From assembly GCA_003164925.1 (NCBI GenBank), contig PLRV01000024.1, forward strand, positions 41,357-73,392: DNA of 32,036 nucleotides. The letters run 5' to 3'. Below, piece by piece: positions 16,066-25,717 of this stretch. Position 1 is the first letter of the stretch, and each line of letters opens with the position of its first letter. The position numbers and the translations under genes were made by a program. Origin of the DNA: Caulobacteraceae bacterium (GTDB lineage: Bacteria; Pseudomonadota; Alphaproteobacteria; Caulobacterales; Caulobacteraceae). Below the pieces are notes generated by a model. It made no database searches. It had not been told where the DNA came from and saw only the letters and a program-made list of their open reading frames with translations.

Positions 16066-17007
16066 ATGGCTGAAATCACGGCAGCGCTGGTGAAGGAACT
16101 GCGCGAGAAGTCCGGTGTCGGCATGATGGACTGCAAGAAGGCCCTGACCGAGAACGACGGCAATATCGAAGCCTCCCTCGACTGGCTGCGCGCCAAGGGC
16201 CTGTCCAAGGCCGCCAAGAAGGCTGACCGTGTGGCTGCCGAGGGCCTTGTGGCCGTCGCGCTGCGCAGCAACGGGCGCGGCATGACCGGCGCGGTGGTTG
16301 AACTCAACGCCGAGACCGATTTCGTCGCGCGCAACGAGATGTTCCAGAACGCCGCGCGCAAGGCGGCCAAGACGGCCCTGGATATCCAAGGCGATGTCGA
16401 GGCCTTGACCGGAGCCTCCACCGAGGACGGCGAGGTGCTGGGAGATACGATCACCCACCTCATCGCCACCATCGGCGAGAACATGCTGGTGCGCCGTTTC
16501 ACGACCTTCGATGTGGCTGAAGGCGCCGTCGCCGCCTACGTCCACGCCAAGGCGGAAGGCGCCACGGACCTGGGACGGATCGGTGTGCTGGTGGCCATCG
16601 AAGGCGCCGGAGATCAGGCTCAACTGCAGGAACTTGGCCGCAAGATCGGCATGCATGTGGCGGCCACCCAGCCCCTGTCCCTGTCGGTGGACGACCTGGA
16701 CCCGGCGGCTGTGGAACGCGAGCGCGCGATCTTCTCCGAGCAGGCCCTGGCCTCGGGCAAGCCGCCCCAGGTGGTGGAAAAAATGATCGAAGGCCGCATC
16801 CGCAAGTTCTACGAGGAAGTGGTGCTGCTCAAGCAGGCCTTCGTCATGAACCCGGACCTGACCGTCGAGCAGCTGGTGGCGGAAACCGCCAAGGCCTTGG
16901 GCTCGCCCGTCGCCGTGGTTGGCTTTGCGCGCCTGGCCCTGGGCGAAGGCGTTGAGAAAAAGACCGAGGATTTCGCGGCCGAAGTGGCTGCGGTCGCCGG
17001 CCATTAG
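16066..17007 (+). CDS. tsf: Translation elongation factor Ts
   Basis: EF-Ts is the nucleotide exchange factor that recharges EF-Tu. The 313 residues start with the UBA-like domain ([20 protein letters not shown]) and contain the EF-Tu-contact motif ETDFVARN near 85-92. Two core subdomains follow, with [11 protein letters not shown] and [22 protein letters not shown] 7 nt before ATG 16066 supports the start. It lies 110 bp after rpsB and 98 bp before pyrH, each gap with a hairpin. Confidence 0.98.
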   Translation: MAEITAALVKELREKSGVGMMDCKKALTENDGNIEASLDWLRAKGLSKAAKKADRVAAEGLVAVALRSNGRGMTGAVVELNAETDFVARNEMFQNAARKAAKTALDIQGDVEALTGASTEDGEVLGDTITHLIATIGENMLVRRFTTFDVAEGAVAAYVHAKAEGATDLGRIGVLVAIEGAGDQAQLQELGRKIGMHVAATQPLSLSVDDLDPAAVERERAIFSEQALASGKPPQVVEKMIEGRIRKFYEEVVLLKQAFVMNPDLTVEQLVAETAKALGSPVAVVGFARLALGEGVEKKTEDFAAEVAAVAGH

Positions 17008-17023
17008 GCGTTTAAAGGTCAAG

Positions 17024-17054
17024 GGGCGCGGACCGTTCGACGGACCCCGCGCCC
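17024..17054 (+). terminator. G/C-rich hairpin between tsf and pyrH
   Basis: GGGCGCGG (17024-17031) pairs with CCGCGCCC (17047-17054), and the interior forms CCGT/ACGG (17033-17036 and 17040-17043). TTCGG follows instead of a T-run. It may partly terminate rpsB-tsf transcripts or stabilise their 3' ends. Confidence 0.5.
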
Positions 17055-17105
17055 TTCGGCTATGGTGAGCGGCCGATTCCTCCGTACCCCGAGCCGGATG
17101 GCCCA

Positions 17106-17864
17106 ATGACCCAGCCCATCGCTAATCCCGCGAACCCAAGCCCGCGCTATCGTCGGATCCTGCTCAAGGTGTCCGGCGAGGTGCTCATGGGCGACAGCGG
17201 TTTCGGCATCGACATGAAAACCGTCGACGCGGTGGCGGAGGAAATTTCCCAGATCGTCGAGCTGGGCGTGGAGCTATGCCTGGTCATCGGCGGCGGGAAT
17301 ATCTTCCGCGGCATGGCCACCGCCGCCCGGGGAATGGAACGCGCCAGCGCAGACTACATGGGCATGCTGGGCACGATCATGAACGCCCTGGCCATGCAGA
17401 ACGCCCTTGAAAAGATCGGGGTGACCACGCGGGTCCAGTCGGCGATCCAGATGGACACGGTGTGCGAGCCCTATATCCGCCGCCGCGCTTTGCGCCACCT
17501 GGAAAAGGGCAGGGTGGTGATCTTCGCCGCCGGCACCGGCAATCCCTTTTTCACCACCGACACCGCCGCCGCCTTGCGCGCCGCCGAAATGGGCTGCGAC
17601 GCCCTGTTGAAGGGCACCAGCGTCGACGGCGTCTACACCGCCGATCCCAAGAAGGATTCGCAGGCGCTCCGCTACGAGCAGTTGAACTATCTTGAGGTCC
17701 TGGCCCAGGATCTTAAGGTGATGGACGCTTCAGCGATCAGCCTCATGCGGGATAACGGCATCCCCATCGTGGTGTTCTCGATCCGTCAAAGGGGCGAACT
17801 GATGCAGGTCGTGCTGGGCGGCGGCGTGCACACGGTGATCTGCGAAGACCGCCAAAACGATTAG
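17106..17864 (+). CDS. pyrH: UMP kinase
   Basis: PyrH phosphorylates UMP to UDP in pyrimidine nucleotide synthesis. It is a hexameric enzyme of the amino-acid kinase fold, unrelated to other NMP kinases. The 252 residues show [12 protein letters not shown] (18-29), the glycine loop [10 protein letters not shown] (60-69), the UMP-site region [17 protein letters not shown], and [18 protein letters not shown] 17106 follows the tsf hairpin and is 11 bp from frr, so pyrH and frr are probably one transcript. Confidence 0.98.
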   Translation: MTQPIANPANPSPRYRRILLKVSGEVLMGDSGFGIDMKTVDAVAEEISQIVELGVELCLVIGGGNIFRGMATAARGMERASADYMGMLGTIMNALAMQNALEKIGVTTRVQSAIQMDTVCEPYIRRRALRHLEKGRVVIFAAGTGNPFFTTDTAAALRAAEMGCDALLKGTSVDGVYTADPKKDSQALRYEQLNYLEVLAQDLKVMDASAISLMRDNGIPIVVFSIRQRGELMQVVLGGGVHTVICEDRQND

Positions 17865-17875
17865 GAAGACTGACA

Positions 17876-18442
17876 ATGGCCGCCGGCGAAAAACCTAATA
17901 TCTCCCGCCAGCGCGAACGCATGGACAAGTGCGTGGGCGCCCTCAAGGAAGAATTCTCGGGGCTGCGCACCGGCCGCGCGTCCGCGGGGCTTCTGGATCA
18001 GGTGATGGTCGAGGCCTACGGCGCCACGACGCCGATCAACCAGGTCGCGGCGGTCAGCGTGCCTGACCCTCGCTCCATTACGGTCAATGTGTGGGACCGG
18101 GGTCTGGTGGTCTCGGTGGAAAAGGCGATCCGCAATGGCGGGCTGGGCCTCAATCCCATGGTGGAAGGCCAGACTCTGCGTGTGCCTATTCCGCCCCTCA
18201 CGGAGGAACGGCGGCGCGATCTGGCCAAGCTGGCGGGGAAATACGCCGAACAGCAGCGCGTGGCGGTGCGCAATGTGCGGCGCGACGCCATCGACGAGCT
18301 GAAGAAGGCCGAGAAGGATGGCGTCCTCACCGAGGACGAACTCAAGCGCATGAGCGATGAGATTCAGGCTTTCACCGACCAGGCGATCAAGCGGGTCGAT
18401 GATCTGTTGAAAACCAAAGAACAAGAGATCATGCAGGTTTAA
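17876..18442 (+). CDS. frr: Ribosome recycling factor
   Basis: RRF, with EF-G, splits the post-termination ribosome. The 188 residues are family length (about 185) and show [21 protein letters not shown], the conserved N-terminal long helix. The hinge region [13 protein letters not shown] and [13 protein letters not shown] in the C-terminal helices are also present. ATG 17876 has AGGAAG upstream. It lies between pyrH and uppS, as in most proteobacteria. Confidence 0.98.
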   Translation: MAAGEKPNISRQRERMDKCVGALKEEFSGLRTGRASAGLLDQVMVEAYGATTPINQVAAVSVPDPRSITVNVWDRGLVVSVEKAIRNGGLGLNPMVEGQTLRVPIPPLTEERRRDLAKLAGKYAEQQRVAVRNVRRDAIDELKKAEKDGVLTEDELKRMSDEIQAFTDQAIKRVDDLLKTKEQEIMQV

Positions 18443-18482
18443 GGCGGCAGCTTGGCGTCGCTCGCCCAACAAGGACTTTAAG

Positions 18483-19256
18483 ATGGCCCTCGCCCCGCCC
18501 GGCTTGAGATCTCGAGCGCAGTCCGCTCCCGACGGGGCGCCTGCCCACGTCGCCATTATCATGGACGGCAACGGGCGTTGGGCGAAGTCACGGGGGCTGC
18601 CGCGCAGCCTGGGCCACCGGGCCGGCGTGGCCGCTCTCAAGCGCACGGTTGAGGCGGCGCCGGATTTCGGCATCGGACGCATGACGGTGTTCGGTTTCTC
18701 GACCGAGAATTGGCGCCGCCCGGCCGGCGAGGTGTCGGAACTGATGCGGCTGATGAAAAACTATGTGCAGTCCGATCTGGCCCGCCTGGAAAAGGCCGGG
18801 GTGCGCGTGCGCATCATCGGCAGCCGTGAAGGCCTGACACCCGATATCCTCAGCATCATCGAACACGCCGAAACCCATACGGCCGGCAATGACCGGTTTC
18901 ACCTGCAGGTGGCCTTCAACTACGGCGCTCGGCCCGACATTGTGAATGCCGCGCAGCGCTTCGCCGCCAGGGTCAAGGCCGGCTTGGCTGAACCTGAAGA
19001 CCTGACTGAGGATAGTTTCCAGTCCTATCTTTCCACGGCCGATAGCCCGGCGCCGGATCTGATCATCCGGACCAGCGGCGAACAGCGTTTGTCGAACTTT
19101 ATGCTGTGGGAGGCAGCTTACGCCGAATTCGTGTTCCAGGATGTGCTCTGGCCCGACTATGGACGTGAACTGCTGAAGGCGGCGGTCGAAGAATTTCGGA
19201 CCCGCGAGCGGCGCTATGGCGGGGCGGATGTGAATGACGCCCTCGCCGCCGGCTAG
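18483..19256 (+). CDS. uppS: Isoprenyl transferase / undecaprenyl diphosphate synthase
   Basis: This cis-prenyltransferase makes the C55 lipid carrier for peptidoglycan and polysaccharide export from FPP and IPP. The 257 residues have the catalytic HVAIIMDGNGRWA (D28), SLGHRAGV, FSTENWRRP and the C-terminal RTSGEQRLSNFMLW. A non-conserved 20-residue N-terminal extension precedes the core. The 3' end overlaps cdsA by 23 nt. Confidence 0.96.
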   Translation: MALAPPGLRSRAQSAPDGAPAHVAIIMDGNGRWAKSRGLPRSLGHRAGVAALKRTVEAAPDFGIGRMTVFGFSTENWRRPAGEVSELMRLMKNYVQSDLARLEKAGVRVRIIGSREGLTPDILSIIEHAETHTAGNDRFHLQVAFNYGARPDIVNAAQRFAARVKAGLAEPEDLTEDSFQSYLSTADSPAPDLIIRTSGEQRLSNFMLWEAAYAEFVFQDVLWPDYGRELLKAAVEEFRTRERRYGGADVNDALAAG

Positions 19257-20076
19257 AGGATTCAACTGGTCGAACTTGGGCGTGCGCGTCCTGTCGGGGG
19301 TCATCCTGGCCCCCGGCGTGATCTATTGCGCCTTCCTCGGCGGTTGGGTGCTGATGGGGGTGATCGTCCTGGCGGTGGCCCTGATCGCCCGCGAATGGGC
19401 CAGTATGTGTGCGCCGGCGGCCCCCGCCCGGATCGCGGCGGCGGTAACGGTGGCCGTGCTCGCCGCCGCCACCACCGGCCAACTGGGGCATTATCGGATT
19501 GCGTGGATTGTGCTCGTGCTGGCGGCCGGCGGCTGCGCCCTGCTGTCGCGCGCGGTGGCGGCGCGGCCTTCCGATGCGGCCTTTGGCGCCCTATACATCG
19601 GCGCCCCGACCCTGGCCCTGATCTGGCTGCGTGCTTCGGGGCCGGCGGGCCAGATGTGGACCTTTCTGGTTCTGGCGTCGGCTTGGTCGGCCGACATCGT
19701 CGCTTTCCTGGCCGGCAATCTTTTGAAAGGGCCCAAGTTATGGCCGCAATTCTCGCCCAATAAGACTTGGTCGGGGTTCTTCGGCGGGCTCGTGGCCGCC
19801 ACCTTGGCGGCGGCGATTGTGGCCAGGGTGTGGGCGATGTTGCGCCCTGACGAATTGTCGACGGGAAAAGCCTTGCTGGTCGGCGCCTTCGCGGGCCTGG
19901 CCACGATGGCGGGCGATCTTTGGGAGTCGATGTTAAAGCGCCGGTTTGGCGTTAAGGATACGGGCGGATTGATCCCAGGACACGGCGGACTGCTGGACCG
20001 GGTCGATGGATTGATGTTCGCTCTGCTCGCCGTTGCGGCGGCGCGTTTGCTGGTTAATTTGGGGTGGCCTCGTTGA
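19234..20076 (+). CDS. cdsA: Phosphatidate cytidylyltransferase
   Basis: CdsA converts phosphatidic acid and CTP to CDP-diacylglycerol, the branch point for all phospholipids. The 280 residues form about eight membrane helices. They end in the family signature from S232 to D257 ([11 protein letters not shown], then [12 protein letters not shown]), which carries the metal-binding aspartates. ATG 19234 lies inside the end of uppS, and the stop overlaps dxr by 13 nt, so translation of all three is probably coupled. Confidence 0.96.
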   Translation: MTPSPPARGFNWSNLGVRVLSGVILAPGVIYCAFLGGWVLMGVIVLAVALIAREWASMCAPAAPARIAAAVTVAVLAAATTGQLGHYRIAWIVLVLAAGGCALLSRAVAARPSDAAFGALYIGAPTLALIWLRASGPAGQMWTFLVLASAWSADIVAFLAGNLLKGPKLWPQFSPNKTWSGFFGGLVAATLAAAIVARVWAMLRPDELSTGKALLVGAFAGLATMAGDLWESMLKRRFGVKDTGGLIPGHGGLLDRVDGLMFALLAVAAARLLVNLGWPR

Positions 20077-21275
20077 CTCTGTCTCGCTCGGTAACAGTCC
20101 TTGGCTCCACGGGTTCGATCGGGGTGTCCACGCTCGATCTGCTGGAGGCGGCCCAGAACAGTGGCTCGGCCGAGGTCCAGGTCGTGGCTCTGACCGCCGG
20201 CCGCAACGTGGAGCGCTTGGCTGAGCAGGCGTTAAAGTGGCGGCCCCAGCGCGCGGTGATTGAGGATGAAAGCCGGCTGGAGGAGTTGCGTGATCGCCTC
20301 GCTGGCTCGGGCATCGCGGCGGCGGCCGGCCGCACGGCCGTGATCGAGGCGGCCCAGATGGAGGCGCCCTGGGTGATGTCCTCCATCGTCGGCTCGGCCG
20401 GTCTGGCCCCGACCTTGGCGGCCGCTCGCCAGGGCGCCATCGTCGCCCTGGCCAATAAGGAAAGCTTAGTGTGCGCCGGTCCGGCCCTGCTGGAGATCGC
20501 GCGTAAGCACGGCGGCGTAGTCGTGCCGGTGGATTCAGAGCATTCGGCCATCTTCCAGGCTCTTCAGGAGCACTGGTCGGACGCGGTCGGGCGCATCATC
20601 CTGACCGCTTCGGGCGGACCATTTCGCACCTGGACTCGCCAGGCGACGTCATCGGCCACGCCGGAACAAGCAGTCGCCCACCCGAACTGGAGCATGGGCG
20701 CCAAGATTTCGGTCGATTCCGCGACCATGATGAACAAGGCGCTCGAGATGATCGAGGCGGCCTATCTGTTCTCGGTGAGGGCCGACCAAATCGATGTCCT
20801 GGTGCACCCCCAATCGATCATCCATAGCATGGTGGAATATGTCGACGGCTCGACGCTGGCGCAGTTAGGTCCGCCCGACATGCGCACCCCCATCGCCTAT
20901 GCCCTGTCCTGGCCGGGCCGCATCCATTGGCCGGCCCCGCGCCTGGATCTGGCGACGATTGGCGCGCTCACTTTTGAACAACCCGACCTCGAGCGGTTTC
21001 CCGCGCTCGGTTTGGCGCGACAGGCCTTGAAAATCGGAGGCGGCGCGCCTGCGGCGATGAACGCCGCCAATGAGGCGGCGGTAGCCGCCTTCCTTGACCG
21101 CCAGATCGGCTTTCTTGATATTGCCGCGGTCGTGGCTCAGACCCTCGAGTGTATGGACGTCGCGGGCGAATTGGTTCCATACGGCGGCTCGGACATACTG
21201 GAAACCGCTACCGCCATCGATCGGAGGGCGCGGTCGGTGGCCGCAGGCTTCCTCCAGCATGCGCGCGCGCATTAG
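20064..21275 (+). CDS. dxr: 1-deoxy-D-xylulose 5-phosphate reductoisomerase
   Basis: Dxr makes 2-C-methyl-D-erythritol 4-phosphate with NADPH, the committed step of the MEP isoprenoid pathway. It supplies IPP for UppS, encoded two genes upstream. The 403 residues show the NADPH loop GSTGSIG (14-20), [23 protein letters not shown] and [23 protein letters not shown] 20064 is listed. TTG 20073, in frame, with GGGGTGG before it and a 4-nt overlap with the cdsA stop, is an equally good start. Confidence 0.96.
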   Translation: MASLTLSRSVTVLGSTGSIGVSTLDLLEAAQNSGSAEVQVVALTAGRNVERLAEQALKWRPQRAVIEDESRLEELRDRLAGSGIAAAAGRTAVIEAAQMEAPWVMSSIVGSAGLAPTLAAARQGAIVALANKESLVCAGPALLEIARKHGGVVVPVDSEHSAIFQALQEHWSDAVGRIILTASGGPFRTWTRQATSSATPEQAVAHPNWSMGAKISVDSATMMNKALEMIEAAYLFSVRADQIDVLVHPQSIIHSMVEYVDGSTLAQLGPPDMRTPIAYALSWPGRIHWPAPRLDLATIGALTFEQPDLERFPALGLARQALKIGGGAPAAMNAANEAAVAAFLDRQIGFLDIAAVVAQTLECMDVAGELVPYGGSDILETATAIDRRARSVAAGFLQHARAH

Positions 21276-21286
21276 GATTCTTCTCC

Positions 21287-22504
21287 ATGCTCTTTGTCCT
21301 ACATTACCTGCTGATCCACGTCCTACCGTTCGTGGCCGTGTTGGGGCTGGTGGTGACCATTCATGAACTTGGCCACTATCTCGCGGCCAAGGCGTGCGGC
21401 GTGGCGGTGGACCGCTTTTCAATCGGGTTCGGTCAGGCGTTGCTATCCTGGCGCGACGGCTCGGGCACCGAATGGCGACTGGCTTGGATCCCGCTCGGCG
21501 GCTATGTGCGATTCGCGGGCGACGAGAACGCGGCCAGCGTGCCGAACACCGAGGAACTCGAGGCGCTTCGCCAGGAGGTGTTGGCCCGCGACGGACCCAA
21601 GGCTCTGAACAGCTATTTCCACTTCAAGCCCGTCTGGCAGCGAGCCATCGTCGTGGCGGCGGGGCCCCTGGCCAATTTCGTTCTGTCGGCGGTGGTGATG
21701 GCCGCCCTTCTGGCGGCTATCGGTGACCGGACCTTGCCGGCTCGGGTCCAGGCGGTCAGTCAGGGCAAGCCCGCGGCCATGGCCGGGTTCATGCCGGGCG
21801 ACCTGATCGAACGCGCCGACAGCCAGGCCATCGACAGCTTTGAATCACTGCAGCAGTACGTGCAGATCAGGGCGGGGACCCCTATCCGGTTCCTGGTGGA
21901 GCGCGGCGGCCGCTCCGTGACGCTGACCGCCACGCCGGCGCTAAGCGATGTCGACAATGGCCTTGGCGGCCATCAGAAGGCGGGCCAATTGGGTATCATC
22001 GCCCGAGATCAGCCGGGCGACGTCATCTATCGCCGTTACGGGCCGATCCAGGCGGTTGGAGGGGGAATATCGCGGACGTGGGATATGCTGGGCTCGACGG
22101 TGGTCGTTGTCGAGCGCCTGCTGAGCGGAAAACTTCCGGCCGATCAGCTTTCCGGGCCGCTTGGAATCGCCGCGCTTTCCAGCGCTGTGGTTCACGCCGG
22201 CGCGGCGGGCGCCCCCACCCTTGCGATGAAATTGCTGGGCGCCGCCGCCAACCTTTTATCCCTGGCGGCGTTCTTGTCGGTCAGCGTGGGGTTCATGAAT
22301 CTTTTGCCCGTGCCGGTTCTGGACGGCGGACATCTGCTATTCTACGCCTATGAGGCGGCGGCGAGGCGGCCTTTGGGGGCTAGGGTCCAGGCGGCCGGCT
22401 ATCGGGTGGGGCTTGCCTTACTGCTCGGATTGATGTTGTTCGCCACCTGGAACGATCTACACCGGCTCCGCGTGTTTCAATTCCTTGGCGGGTTGTTTTC
22501 CTGA
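21287..22504 (+). CDS. rseP: RseP/MmpA-type site-2 zinc metalloprotease
   Basis: This intramembrane protease cuts transmembrane substrates after a first periplasmic cut. In Caulobacter the homologue MmpA degrades PodJ at the cell pole. The 405 residues show HELGH (26-30) in the first helix, a periplasmic PDZ domain (about 140-215, AAMAGFMPGDLIERADSQ) and a second metal ligand region PVPVLDGGH near the C-terminus. The frame is open from 21149, but only ATG 21287 gives a normal N-terminus, 11 bp after dxr. Beyond PodJ, roles in envelope stress signalling are known for the family. Confidence 0.95.
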   Translation: MLFVLHYLLIHVLPFVAVLGLVVTIHELGHYLAAKACGVAVDRFSIGFGQALLSWRDGSGTEWRLAWIPLGGYVRFAGDENAASVPNTEELEALRQEVLARDGPKALNSYFHFKPVWQRAIVVAAGPLANFVLSAVVMAALLAAIGDRTLPARVQAVSQGKPAAMAGFMPGDLIERADSQAIDSFESLQQYVQIRAGTPIRFLVERGGRSVTLTATPALSDVDNGLGGHQKAGQLGIIARDQPGDVIYRRYGPIQAVGGGISRTWDMLGSTVVVVERLLSGKLPADQLSGPLGIAALSSAVVHAGAAGAPTLAMKLLGAAANLLSLAAFLSVSVGFMNLLPVPVLDGGHLLFYAYEAAARRPLGARVQAAGYRVGLALLLGLMLFATWNDLHRLRVFQFLGGLFS

Positions 22505-22532
22505 ACCCGCCCTCACTTCACGGCTGATCTGA

Positions 22533-24953
22533 ATGCCCGCATCTCGCGTTCGTTGTCCTGCGCTGATTTCGACTGCGGTCATGGTCATCATGGCCCTGTC
22601 CTGCACAGCCGCCATGGCGCAGGGTCAGCCGGCGCCGCCCGCAGCAAGTTCGCCTCAGGCGTCGTCCGCCGCCCCTGCAACCCCGGCTCCCGCCTCCGCG
22701 CCGCAGACGGGCGTGGTGCAACGGATTGTCGTGCAGGGCGCCGAGCGGATCGAGGAAAGCACCATCCTGTCCTATCTGACGATCGCTCCGGGCGACCGTG
22801 TGGATGCGCAGAGGATTGATGACGCCCTCAAGACTCTCTTCCGCACCGACCTGTTCTCGGACGTGCAAATCGAGCTGCAGGGCACGGACCTGATCGTGAA
22901 GATTTCCGAGAACCCGATCATCAATCAGGTCGTGTTCGAGGGGAACCACAACCTCAAGGAAGAAAAGCTGCGCGACGAAGTTCAGGTGCGTCCGCGCGGG
23001 GTGTTCACCCGGTCCCGGGCTGAAGCCGACGTCCAACGCATTGTGGAGCTCTATCGACGTTCCGGCCGCGTCTCGGCCACGGTCATACCGGAGATCGTCC
23101 AACTGCCCCAGAAGCGTGTGGACTTGATCTTCAAGATCGATGAAGGGCCCAAGAGCGGCATTCTGAACATCAACGTCATCGGCAATAAGCAGTTCTCGGA
23201 CACCGCCTTGCGCGACGTGATCATCACCAAGGAGTCCAAGTGGTACCGGTTCTTCAGCAGCAACGACAACTACGATCCTGACCGTATCGACTACGATCGG
23301 GAACAACTGCGCAAATTCTACCGCAACCGCGGCTATTACGATTTTCACCTTCTGTCCGCGGTCGCTGAGTTGGCGCCGGACAAGAACGGGTTCGCCATCA
23401 CCTACACGATCGAGGAAGGCGCTCGGTACAAGTTCGGCAAGCTCACGGTCGACACCGACCTGAAGCGCCTGGACGCGAAGCGCCTGCAGCGCCTTTTGCC
23501 GATCAGGGAAGGCCAGACTTACCAAGACGACCAGATCGAGAAGGCCACCGACGCCCTGACCTTCGCCGCGGGGGCGGCCGGGTTCGCCTTCGTGGACGTG
23601 CGACCGCGCTACACAGCGAATCCCCAGACCCATACCGTCGACGTCAATTTCCAGGTCGTCGAAGGCCCTCGCGTCTACATCGAGCGCATCGACATCGTCG
23701 GCAACAACCGCACCATTGACCCTGTCATCCGGCGCGAGATGCTACTGACCGAAGGGGACGCCTACAACCGCGTGCTGGTCGACCGATCCAAGGTCAAGGT
23801 CAAGGCGCTGGGCTTTTTCAAGGACGTTGACATCCAACAACTGCCCGGCAGCGCCCCAGACAAGACGGTTCTGCAGGTTAAGGTGACGGAACAGCCCACG
23901 GGCGAGCTGTCCTTCAGCTTGGGTTATAGCTCCGTCGAGCAGCTTATCGCCGATATAGGCGTTACCGAACGCAACTTCCGCGGTCGCGGCCAGCAGCTCA
24001 CCTTGAAGGTTTCAGCCGGCTATCTGGAGCAGGGCGTCACGCTGGGCTTCACCGAGCCGCGCTTCCTGGGTCGCAACTTGGCGGCGGGCGTCAATCTGTA
24101 TTCGTCGCGCTACAATTTCTCGAGCTACGCCTCTTACCAGTCGGCCTCCACGGGCGCCTCATTGACCCTCGGCTTCCCGCTGACGGACTATTCGCACCTC
24201 GTGCTCAGCTACAGCCTTCACGCCGACAGTATCAGTGTTGACGCTTCGCAGTGCACCCCCGGTTACGAGTCCGTGTCGGCGGTGTTGTGCGAGGAGCGAG
24301 GGAACTACGTGACCTCCCAGGTTGGCTTGCAATACCGCTGGGACCAGCGTGATGACGCGGTCAAGCCGACGCGCGGCTTCTACGCCGACTTCAGCGAATC
24401 CTTAGCGGGTCTGGGCGGGACGGTGGATTATGCCAAGATCGAGATGGACGCGGCCATCTACCACACCATCGTTCCCAGCTGGGTGATGATGTTCAAGGCG
24501 GAGATGGGCGACATTCAGCCTTGGAATCAGGGCTACGTACGCATCAACGACCGCTTCTTCCGTGGGGGTGACACCTTCCGGGGCTTCCAATTGGCCGGCA
24601 TCGGGGCCCGAGACACGGTTTACAACGACGCTCTGGGCGGCGACTTCTACGCTCAAGGCACCATGGAGCTGACCGTGCCGAACGGCTTGCCCGAGCAATA
24701 CGGCATCAACACCGCCGTATTCACCCAATGGGGCACGCTGGGGTCGTTGGACAAGCAAGGTAAGGTCGACCCGACCACCGGATTGCAGGATACCGCCATC
24801 AACGACTCGCTCTACCTGCGCGGTTCGGCGGGGGTCAGCGTATTCTGGAAGTCGCCCATGGGGCCGCTGCGGTTCGATCTCAGCGACGTGATCGCCAGGG
24901 CGAAATTCGATAAGACGCAAAACTTCTACTTCTCCACCGCCACTAGGTTCTGA
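22533..24953 (+). CDS. bamA: Outer membrane protein assembly factor BamA
   Basis: BamA is the core of the BAM complex that folds and inserts beta-barrel proteins in the outer membrane. The 806 residues begin with a signal peptide (cleavage expected after AMA, 27-29), then a Pro/Ala-rich linker. Five POTRA domains follow at about 60-430, then the C-terminal 16-strand barrel with the conserved loop-6 RGF (683-685) and a final aromatic residue F. A small tandem cysteine pair sits in an extracellular loop (SQCTP, VLCEE). It is followed 4 bp later by the skp gene, its natural partner. Confidence 0.97.
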   Translation: MPASRVRCPALISTAVMVIMALSCTAAMAQGQPAPPAASSPQASSAAPATPAPASAPQTGVVQRIVVQGAERIEESTILSYLTIAPGDRVDAQRIDDALKTLFRTDLFSDVQIELQGTDLIVKISENPIINQVVFEGNHNLKEEKLRDEVQVRPRGVFTRSRAEADVQRIVELYRRSGRVSATVIPEIVQLPQKRVDLIFKIDEGPKSGILNINVIGNKQFSDTALRDVIITKESKWYRFFSSNDNYDPDRIDYDREQLRKFYRNRGYYDFHLLSAVAELAPDKNGFAITYTIEEGARYKFGKLTVDTDLKRLDAKRLQRLLPIREGQTYQDDQIEKATDALTFAAGAAGFAFVDVRPRYTANPQTHTVDVNFQVVEGPRVYIERIDIVGNNRTIDPVIRREMLLTEGDAYNRVLVDRSKVKVKALGFFKDVDIQQLPGSAPDKTVLQVKVTEQPTGELSFSLGYSSVEQLIADIGVTERNFRGRGQQLTLKVSAGYLEQGVTLGFTEPRFLGRNLAAGVNLYSSRYNFSSYASYQSASTGASLTLGFPLTDYSHLVLSYSLHADSISVDASQCTPGYESVSAVLCEERGNYVTSQVGLQYRWDQRDDAVKPTRGFYADFSESLAGLGGTVDYAKIEMDAAIYHTIVPSWVMMFKAEMGDIQPWNQGYVRINDRFFRGGDTFRGFQLAGIGARDTVYNDALGGDFYAQGTMELTVPNGLPEQYGINTAVFTQWGTLGSLDKQGKVDPTTGLQDTAINDSLYLRGSAGVSVFWKSPMGPLRFDLSDVIARAKFDKTQNFYFSTATRF

Positions 24954-24957
24954 TCCC

Positions 24958-25590
24958 ATGATGACTCCGTCCAAGACGCTCGCCCTTGCGACCGTCGCCA
25001 CTCTTTTCTGCGCCGCCCAGGCCAGCGCTCAGACCGCAAAGCCTGCCGCGGCGGCCAACGCGCCGATCCTCGTGACGGTTTCCATCCCCGGCATGTGCGT
25101 GCTTTCACGCGAGGGGCTGGTGACCAGCTCCACCGTCGGCGCCTTCGTGGGCGACCGCATGAAGCAGCTGAACGCCGTGGTTCAGGCGGAAGTCACCGGC
25201 GAGCAGACCGGGCTGGAAAATGACGCCAAGACCCTGGACGGCCAGAAGGCCACGCTGCAGCCCGACGTCTACCAGCAGCGCGGCCAGGCTTTGCAGCAAC
25301 GCTACGCCGCCTTCCAGCAGAAGGTGCAATTGCGTCAGCGTGAACTGGAATCCACGCAGCAAAAAGCCGTCAGCCGTATTCTGCAGGCGGCCGGTCCGCT
25401 GGTTGGCCAAGTGGTCGCCCAACGCCAGTGCGGCATCCTCGTGGACGCCAACTCCGTGATTGTCGCGAACCCCAACATGGATATCACCCAGACGGTGATC
25501 ACCCTGCTGAACGGCCAACTGACTCAGTTTGCGTTCGACCGCGAGCATCTGGATACACAGGGCGCAGGCGCAGGCGCAGGCGCACAATAG
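24958..25590 (+). CDS. skp: OmpH/Skp-family periplasmic chaperone
   Basis: Skp-type chaperones hold unfolded outer-membrane proteins on their way to BamA. The 210 residues have a signal peptide (ASA 22-24, then Q), a strand with IPGMCVLSR, a long coiled-coil region of about 85-145 with many Q, R and E, and a closing strand CGILVDANSVIVANP. Two cysteines, C47 and C158, lie in the two strands that pack together in Skp trimers and could form a disulfide, which E. coli Skp lacks. The C-terminal GAGAGAGA tail is encoded by a hexanucleotide repeat. Confidence 0.88.
   Translation: MMTPSKTLALATVATLFCAAQASAQTAKPAAAANAPILVTVSIPGMCVLSREGLVTSSTVGAFVGDRMKQLNAVVQAEVTGEQTGLENDAKTLDGQKATLQPDVYQQRGQALQQRYAAFQQKVQLRQRELESTQQKAVSRILQAAGPLVGQVVAQRQCGILVDANSVIVANPNMDITQTVITLLNGQLTQFAFDREHLDTQGAGAGAGAQ
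25561..25584 (+). repeat. Hexanucleotide tandem repeat (GGCGCA x4)
   Basis: Four perfect GGCGCA units lie at the end of the skp reading frame and add Gly-Ala pairs to the tail. A change in copy number would keep the frame. Confidence 0.85.
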
Positions 25591-25717
25591 GCCGCATTGC
25601 TGACGCTCCGCTCCGTCGCCGATACAGTGGGGGCGGAGCTTCTGCGGGGGGTGCGCCCTAAGCCGGCGGCTTGGCGATATGGATTGACCCAGGCTTTGGC
25701 GAGGGGTGCACAGACGA

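Noticed and set aside
21149-21286. Extended N-terminus of the site-2 protease
   Set aside because: The extra 46 residues overlap dxr and are Arg/Gly-rich. The membrane start at ATG 21287 fits the family.
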